From assembly GCA_025924715.1 (NCBI GenBank), contig JAICHV010000006.1, positions 1-64,000 on the forward strand: 64,000 nt of DNA, in the 5' to 3' direction. A model generated the notes under the pieces. That model was not told the origin of the DNA. It saw only the letters and a list, made by a program, of their open reading frames with translations, and searched no databases. This document shows, one piece after another, positions 59,227 through 64,000 of the stretch (position 1 is its first letter; every line of letters starts with the position of its first letter). Position numbers and translations under genes: made by a program. This DNA comes from Alphaproteobacteria bacterium. GTDB lineage: Bacteria; Pseudomonadota; Alphaproteobacteria; Micropepsales; Micropepsaceae.

Positions 59227-59247
59227 CCGGTCCCAAATAGGGACCGG
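59227..59247. other. Perfect stem-loop after subunit 4 gene
   Basis: CCGGTCCC (59227-59234) and GGGACCGG (59240-59247) form an eight-base-pair stem with an AAATA loop, five bases beyond the stop of the gene at 59252-60280 in its direction of transcription. No T-run follows, so it looks more like an RNA-stabilising hairpin or a partial stop than a full terminator. Confidence 0.5.
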
Positions 59248-59251
59248 GCGG

Positions 59252-60280
59252 TCAGTTGTACTGAACCGAGACCGTGAAGGTGCCGCTATAGGCGCCGTCC
59301 TGGGCGGTGCTGGCCACCGGCATGGAACCGCCGATGGAAAAGCCCAAACTGCCGGCCGATCCCAGCGTCGAGCTTAAGGTTTGCGAGCCGGTGGCGGTGC
59401 TGGTCAGGGTGACCGTGGCGGTGCCGCCGGGCGTGGTCATCACAAAAGATGGCGGGATGCTGAGCGAGACCGTCTGCCCACCCTCGCCGGTCACGCTGTA
59501 GGTGGCATTGGTGGGGGCGGGACTGCCCAGCCCGACCGCCCCGCCGCTAACCGTGCGGGCGCCCGTCGTGGCATCAATGTCCACCGTGCCGGTCCCGGTG
59601 GCCGGGCGCACGATGGTGCCAAATTGCAGGCCGACGGGATTGGAAAGGGAAATCGGCCGGAACACCGTGGCCGCCACGGTGGCGGTCGGTCCATTGGTCG
59701 GCGTGGTCGGCGCCCCGGCGATATCGACATAGAAGCCGGAATTCGCAGCCCCGGACGACAGGCCGGAATCATTGCCGGCGATGGGATAATCGAAGCCCAC
59801 ATAGAATGTGCCGCTGCTGCCATTGCCGATCGAACTAAGCTGGAAGGTGATTGTGCTGCCGGTGGTCGGCGCCGTGGCCAGGACGGCTGTGCCCATCGCC
59901 ACGGTAAAGTTGGTCAGGGTCCGGGCCCGCAAGGTGGGACTGCCGGCCGGACCGATCTTCACATTGACAGCGGCTTGGCTGCATTGATTGCCGTTGGCGC
60001 TGCAAGTGATCGTCACCAACGCCCTGGTGGTGGCGCTGGTGAGGCGCACGCCGGACCCGCTGGAGCGAGTGACAACGCCGCTCGAAGGATCGATGGTGAA
60101 GATCGTATCGCCGCTGGCCGCCGACACGACATTGCCCAGGGCAGGCACGGTGGTGATGGTGGCGCTGAGAGTCGCGTTCTGACCCCCTCCGCCATTTTGG
60201 CCCGGCTGGGCCAAAGCGGCGACGGTCAGCGTGAGCACCGACAGGGCGCCCAAGGTCAAAATGGCTCTTCTCACGGACAT
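59252..60280 (-). CDS. Two-domain DUF4402 protein, possible pilus tip subunit
   Basis: The 342-residue protein is about twice the size of the other three DUF4402 proteins. After the signal peptide (MSVRRAILTLGALSVLTLTVAALA) comes an unrelated beta-rich domain (about residues 30-190), with one cysteine pair (ITCSANGNQCSQAAV). A full DUF4402 domain follows from about residue 205 ('ATVFRPISLSNPVGLQFGTIVRPATGTGTVDID' to 'GAYSGTFTVSVQYN'). Two-domain subunits in chaperone-usher systems are usually adhesins at the fibre tip, with a receptor-binding domain followed by a pilin domain. It lies directly downstream of the usher gene. Confidence 0.82.
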   Translation of the reverse strand: MSVRRAILTLGALSVLTLTVAALAQPGQNGGGGQNATLSATITTVPALGNVVSAASGDTIFTIDPSSGVVTRSSGSGVRLTSATTRALVTITCSANGNQCSQAAVNVKIGPAGSPTLRARTLTNFTVAMGTAVLATAPTTGSTITFQLSSIGNGSSGTFYVGFDYPIAGNDSGLSSGAANSGFYVDIAGAPTTPTNGPTATVAATVFRPISLSNPVGLQFGTIVRPATGTGTVDIDATTGARTVSGGAVGLGSPAPTNATYSVTGEGGQTVSLSIPPSFVMTTPGGTATVTLTSTATGSQTLSSTLGSAGSLGFSIGGSMPVASTAQDGAYSGTFTVSVQYN

Positions 60281-60348
60281 CCAAGCCGCCCCCCGGCATA
60301 CGCGACGATATCGAAGCCTCGCCGCAAATACCAGATTGTGATTGATGC

Positions 60349-63117
60349 TTATTGTTTTGGATCAACCTTCGCAGGCGGAGTGGCGGGCGCCGGCGCTGCT
60401 TCGAATTCGACCTCTGCCTTTTGATCCGGCACAAAGCCGCCATCGGCCGGCACCGTGAAGCTCACCGGGGTTTTCAGATGCATATGCAGGCGCGCCGCCT
60501 GGTCGGGATCGAGCTCCATGCGGTAGCTGCCGATCGCAATATGTTCGAAGCTCACCGTGCCGTCGAATTCGGTCAACCCGTCAACCGGCGGGGCGCCGGT
60601 TTTGACCAGGCGGATGCGCACCGAGGAAAGCCCGACCTGTTTGCCGTCCTTGGTCAAAAAGACTTTGAACAGCACTTCGCCGGTGGGGATCAGCGGATAA
60701 GGGATGCGCACCACTTGTCCGGCCCGCGGCGAAAACTCCACCGTGTGCGGCGGCGATTGGACATAGGGATCGTCGATGTCGTCCAGCCCCACTTGCAGAT
60801 GGGCGATCGCCGGGGTCCCAAGCCCCGTGAGCAGCGCCTGGCCTTGCGTATCGGTGGTCTCGGACCGCTCGCCGCCATCCACCACCACCTTGGGCACCGG
60901 CTCGTCGCCGGCATCGAACACGCCATTGCCGTTGCGGTCGACGAAAGCCTGGAAAGCGGCGCTCCCTTGCGTTCCCACCCCCGACCGGGTGAGGCCATAA
61001 TGACCGGCGATCGGATCGAAGACGACACCGAAGGCAAGTTGCACTCCGATATTCCAGATATTGGTCTGCGGCGTATAGCTGCCTTGAAGCGATAGATCGC
61101 CCAGAGGGGAGCGATAGGTCCCGCCGGTTTGAAAAGTGGTCTGGGCCATCGAGCCCAGCGATTGGCCCACGCCCAGATGCAGGCTCAGTTCGGGCGAGAA
61201 GATCCGGTCGGCGGTGACGGCGAAGGCGTTGGCGCGCCAAGTCGGCAGCACGCCGTAATCGAACGTTCCCCGCAATTGCCATTCATAGGCTGCAAAGCTT
61301 GAAAGGCTGAAATTGCCCTCGAGGACCTGCGAGGCGGCGCCGTTGCCGGTCGTGTTGCGTTGGTATTGCAGCCCGTCCGAGATCAGCATGTCGGCCATGG
61401 TCCAGGAGGTTCGGCCGTTGGCCACCAGGCTGGTCGAGCCGTCCCGGTACATATAATTCTGGACCGAGGCGGAAAGCGGAATGACCAATTGATGGACCGG
61501 CAGGGCCCCGTCGAGCGACAACGAGGAGTGCCGCAGCAGCGGCTTGGTCGGGTCGGTGAAAAAACTCTCGTCGATGAAACCGTGCTGATATTCGGAGTCC
61601 TGGGCCAGCATCGCGATCCCAAAGGGCTGGCCGGCCAGTCCAAGCGCAAGGGCGCTGCCGCCCTTGCTGTCATAAGCGGCGTCGATCTGGGTCGCCAGGC
61701 CCAGGATCGAAGTGCGCGCCCCTAGATCGCCCAGACCCCTGCTGTCCGTTTGGGTGAAAGGAATCAAAGCGGCGCCGCCCACCAGGGTGATATCGCCCGT
61801 CAGGCCATAGGTGGCGCTGCCCACCGCTCGCAATTTGCCGGTGCCCGGCGGCGCGGTGTTGAGATCGAGCGAGCCGATTGGCAGCAAGGGCATATTCTGC
61901 TGCCCAATTCCGAATTGAAAGGTAAGGGTATGGGCGGTGACCTGGCCGCTGCTGACATTGACGACCCGCACCTGTTCGGTGCGTTCGCCATGCGGCCCAT
62001 AGAGTACGATGCGGATGAGATTGATGCCGCGGACCAGCGGCACGTTGAGGAATTCGTATCGTCCTTGCACCGGAGTACGCTGGCCGCTGCGCAGGATATC
62101 GTTGATGTAAAGCTCCGCGTCATAGCCGATCGGCAATTCGCCGCGCAGATCGATATGGTCGAAGACGCTGGTCTCCTCCAAAGGCGCGGTGGAGAAGGCA
62201 AAGCCCCGCGCCGCCATGCTGGTGGCGCCGATCGGAAGCGAGGGGGTAAAGATATCGCCGCCCGATGCGCGGGTGGCGTCGATGGGGCCCAGCAGACCGC
62301 CGCCCACTTCATGCCGCTCGAAGGTCGCCCGCACCGTGGTGAGCCTGCCAACCTCGTCCGAGCCGGCAAAACCTTGAAAGCCCGTATAAAACACATCGGC
62401 GCCCATCCGCACGTCGAAGCGACGGGTCGGCCCCGATTTGGTGGTGTCCAGCCCGCTGGCGGCGCCGATATCGAAAGCGGGCACCGAATAAAGCTGATAG
62501 GGCGAGGCGATCTTGAGCACCGGCTCGGCGGCGCCGGAATCGGTTCCCAGATTCTGGTCGCGCGCGGCACGCGCCAAGCGCTGCTGCAAGGGCAGCGGCT
62601 CCAGGGCGGTGAGCGTGATCTCGAGGGCCTCGGCATCCACCTTGATGGTGATCGGCAACAGCTTCTGCAGAGCCGAAGCGCGAAAATAGATATCCGAGGG
62701 GGTAACCGCATAGTCCTGCGGCACCAGGGTCACCGGCTTGCCGGCCACCCGCGCCGTTCCGGTGGCCAGATCGATGGTGACCATGCGCTGCGCTTCGCCG
62801 ATGCGCCCCGTGACGCGCCGTTCGGGTGCTGACACATCCAGATCCAGATCGAGCAGCTGCGCCAGATCGCGCAGCGGTATCAGCGGATCTTCGGGCGCGC
62901 CATAGGTGGCGAGGCTGTCGGTCAGGGTGAGCGTGCCCAGGCTCACCGAATAGAGGAGCAGGTCCTCCTCGCGCACCGCTGCAGGCTCAGAGGCATCCGC
63001 AGGTTTGGGCGGCGGGGCACGCGGCGAGGCTTGAGCGAGCCTTTGTACTTGCGCGACGCCTTGGATCCCGGAGGCGAGATAGACAGCACATACCAAGAGC
63101 GGAACGACACGCTTCAA
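60349..63117 (-). CDS. Chaperone-usher pilus outer-membrane usher
   Basis: The 922-residue protein has a signal peptide (MKRVVPLLVCAVYLASGIQGVAQ) and an N-terminal domain, then a large barrel with usher features such as 'RGFAFSTAPLEETSVFDHIDLRGELPIGYDAELYINDILRSGQRTPVQGRYEFLNVPLVRGINLIRIVLYGPHGERTEQ'. That stretch is characteristic of the barrel entry of ushers. Near the C-terminus lies an SD-repeat-like segment 'DRNGNGVFDAGDEPVPKVVVDGG', followed by beta-sandwich domains. It would assemble the DUF4402 subunits on the surface. It is more like the alternative (alpha or CS1-like) ushers than FimD. It is 3 bases from the chaperone gene. Confidence 0.9.
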   Translation of the reverse strand: MKRVVPLLVCAVYLASGIQGVAQVQRLAQASPRAPPPKPADASEPAAVREEDLLLYSVSLGTLTLTDSLATYGAPEDPLIPLRDLAQLLDLDLDVSAPERRVTGRIGEAQRMVTIDLATGTARVAGKPVTLVPQDYAVTPSDIYFRASALQKLLPITIKVDAEALEITLTALEPLPLQQRLARAARDQNLGTDSGAAEPVLKIASPYQLYSVPAFDIGAASGLDTTKSGPTRRFDVRMGADVFYTGFQGFAGSDEVGRLTTVRATFERHEVGGGLLGPIDATRASGGDIFTPSLPIGATSMAARGFAFSTAPLEETSVFDHIDLRGELPIGYDAELYINDILRSGQRTPVQGRYEFLNVPLVRGINLIRIVLYGPHGERTEQVRVVNVSSGQVTAHTLTFQFGIGQQNMPLLPIGSLDLNTAPPGTGKLRAVGSATYGLTGDITLVGGAALIPFTQTDSRGLGDLGARTSILGLATQIDAAYDSKGGSALALGLAGQPFGIAMLAQDSEYQHGFIDESFFTDPTKPLLRHSSLSLDGALPVHQLVIPLSASVQNYMYRDGSTSLVANGRTSWTMADMLISDGLQYQRNTTGNGAASQVLEGNFSLSSFAAYEWQLRGTFDYGVLPTWRANAFAVTADRIFSPELSLHLGVGQSLGSMAQTTFQTGGTYRSPLGDLSLQGSYTPQTNIWNIGVQLAFGVVFDPIAGHYGLTRSGVGTQGSAAFQAFVDRNGNGVFDAGDEPVPKVVVDGGERSETTDTQGQALLTGLGTPAIAHLQVGLDDIDDPYVQSPPHTVEFSPRAGQVVRIPYPLIPTGEVLFKVFLTKDGKQVGLSSVRIRLVKTGAPPVDGLTEFDGTVSFEHIAIGSYRMELDPDQAARLHMHLKTPVSFTVPADGGFVPDQKAEVEFEAAPAPATPPAKVDPKQ

Positions 63118-63120
63118 GGC

Positions 63121-64000
63121 TCAAGGCTTGCTGTTTTCCACCGAGGCTTGTCCCAATACGGTTCCAGGAGATGTGTCGTCATCGCTGAACGTGATTTGGA
63201 GCGGGTCGCCGGGCGTGGGTGCGGTGGTGAGCGGTAGGCGCATGGACCGGCGATTGATTTCCGGATAGACGCCGACGCCCCGGGCGACGCCCAGGGGATC
63301 GCCGCCTCGCTTGGTGTCGCGGATCTCGACATTGCCAAACAGCGAGTTGGCGCCAAGACGTACCAGATCGAAGGTCACCACGGGCGTGCGCCTGGCCGGC
63401 GCCACGCCATCCGGAGAGATGTTGGCATATTCGAGCTTGGCGTTTTCGATTCCCGCCTTCACCTCCGGCGTGCCCATCCGCAGGATGAGCGGAATGCTGA
63501 GGCCGAAGGCCGAATTGATGACGAAGCGCAATTCGCCGGGATTTCCCGCGGCGGCCTGCTCGGCGGTGAGACCCGCATTGCGGGGCGGAACGGTGGTCAC
63601 GGTCAGGGTGGTGCGGTATTCGCCGGTGGCGTCGGCGGCCGGTTCCACCCGAAGGCGGATGGTCTGGCCTTTGCCGGGAGCCAGAACGGCGCGGCGCGGC
63701 GTGACCAGGACCATATCCTTGGCGGATCGCTCGCGATCGACAATGGATTTGAGTTCGGGCTTGGCCTGCGCATCCGCGCTGGGCATGATCTGGCCATCGG
63801 GCAGCATCACCCGATCGACCAGCGCGATGTCGAAGGTCGCCGTCGCGGTGCCTTGGTTGAAGATGAAGACGGTGGCCGAGCGCTTGTTGCGGTCGAAGGT
63901 GACGCGCTTGGGCGAGATGTTGAGATTGGCGCCCACGCTGGAGGAAACCGAGGCCGGAGCGGGAGGTGCTGAAGCGGGCACCGGCTGTGCCGCCAGCTCA
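63121..64000 (-). CDS. PapD-like periplasmic pilus chaperone, 5' end outside window
   Basis: At least 293 residues are visible; the frame stays open to the right edge, so the start and most of the signal peptide lie outside. The Pro/Ala-rich stretch at the edge leads into an immunoglobulin-like chaperone domain: 'ANLNISPKRVTFDRNKRSATVFIFNQGTATATFDIALVDRVMLPDGQ', then 'VTPRRAVLAPGKGQTIRLRVEP' and 'GEYRTTLTVTTVPP'. These fit the PapD first-domain pattern. It should hold subunits in the periplasm before delivery to the usher, whose gene follows after 3 bases. The spacer 'GLTAEQAAAGNPGELRFVINSAFGLSIPLILRMG' is the domain link. Confidence 0.9.
   Translation of the reverse strand, partial: ELAAQPVPASAPPAPASVSSSVGANLNISPKRVTFDRNKRSATVFIFNQGTATATFDIALVDRVMLPDGQIMPSADAQAKPELKSIVDRERSAKDMVLVTPRRAVLAPGKGQTIRLRVEPAADATGEYRTTLTVTTVPPRNAGLTAEQAAAGNPGELRFVINSAFGLSIPLILRMGTPEVKAGIENAKLEYANISPDGVAPARRTPVVTFDLVRLGANSLFGNVEIRDTKRGGDPLGVARGVGVYPEINRRSMRLPLTTAPTPGDPLQITFSDDDTSPGTVLGQASVENSKP

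Noticed and set aside
1..64000. CRISPR arrays, tRNA or rRNA genes, insertion sequences, phage or plasmid genes
   Set aside because: I looked for regularly spaced repeats, tRNA-like cloverleaf ends, transposase or integrase motifs and terminal inverted repeats, and saw none. Base composition also looks even across the window by eye.

Overview
The window is GC-rich, gene-dense chromosomal DNA from an alphaproteobacterium. The supporting signs are a PodJ-like polarity protein with C-terminal SEL1 repeats, a small WD/AE-rich protein of a type common in Alphaproteobacteria, an Lhr/PdeM ligase-associated pair, TSUP paired with a TIGR02186-type protein, and a PioAB/MtrAB-type electron conduit. A Rhizomicrobium/Micropepsaceae-like host would fit, because members of that group are known to reduce iron or produce current. 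That placement is inference only. I see no tRNA, rRNA, CRISPR array, transposase, integrase or prophage genes.

Layout. 1-2189: the end of a MoxR ATPase gene, then DUF58 and VWA (BatA-like) genes, all overlapping. 2206-15712: an exopolysaccharide locus (Wzi-like protein, polyprenyl-phosphate sugar transferase, YdcF/ElyC, SLBB export protein, Wzz, flippase, ExoA-like glycosyltransferase). An outer-membrane porin and a ten-haem periplasmic cytochrome (MtrB/PioB and MtrA/PioA type) sit inside it. 15877-20582: a TonB-dependent receptor, methylmalonate-semialdehyde dehydrogenase and a PaaG-like isomerase. 20583-21205: a 620-base stretch without a normal gene. It holds a possible promoter, a run of strong RNA hairpins (UUCG and GNRA loops), a 20-codon ORF with a perfect ribosome binding site, and a clear intrinsic terminator. 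This is the least explained part of the window.

21206-43489: mixed housekeeping and accessory genes. These include a TetR regulator, small secreted and membrane proteins, a TPR-methyltransferase, a MaoC hydratase, an NTE-type patatin, an SDR, a thiolase, a CAP-domain lipoprotein, the PodJ-like protein, TSUP/TIGR02186, PdeM/Lhr, a Crp/Fnr regulator, an alpha/beta hydrolase, DUF423 and CopC/CopD.

43486-53232: one long minus-strand gene string, gnd-zwf-pgl-GH15-ppgK-otsB-GH15-otsA, tied together by overlapping start and stop codons. It joins the oxidative pentose phosphate pathway to trehalose synthesis and, through two GH15 hydrolases and a polyphosphate glucokinase, probably to trehalose or glucan breakdown and re-phosphorylation of glucose. 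A gluconokinase at 55344-55853 feeds the same 6-phosphogluconate pool. 53367-57075 also carries an MscS channel, an EamA transporter and a class B3 metallo-beta-lactamase-fold enzyme. 57103-64000: an unusual chaperone-usher pilus locus with four DUF4402 proteins as likely subunits, a large usher, and a PapD-like chaperone running off the right edge.

Many long ORFs on the opposite strands are GC-driven shadows and were left out. Start codons were chosen by signal peptide, family N-terminus, spacing to the previous gene and ribosome binding site. Several real starts appear to be TTG or GTG.
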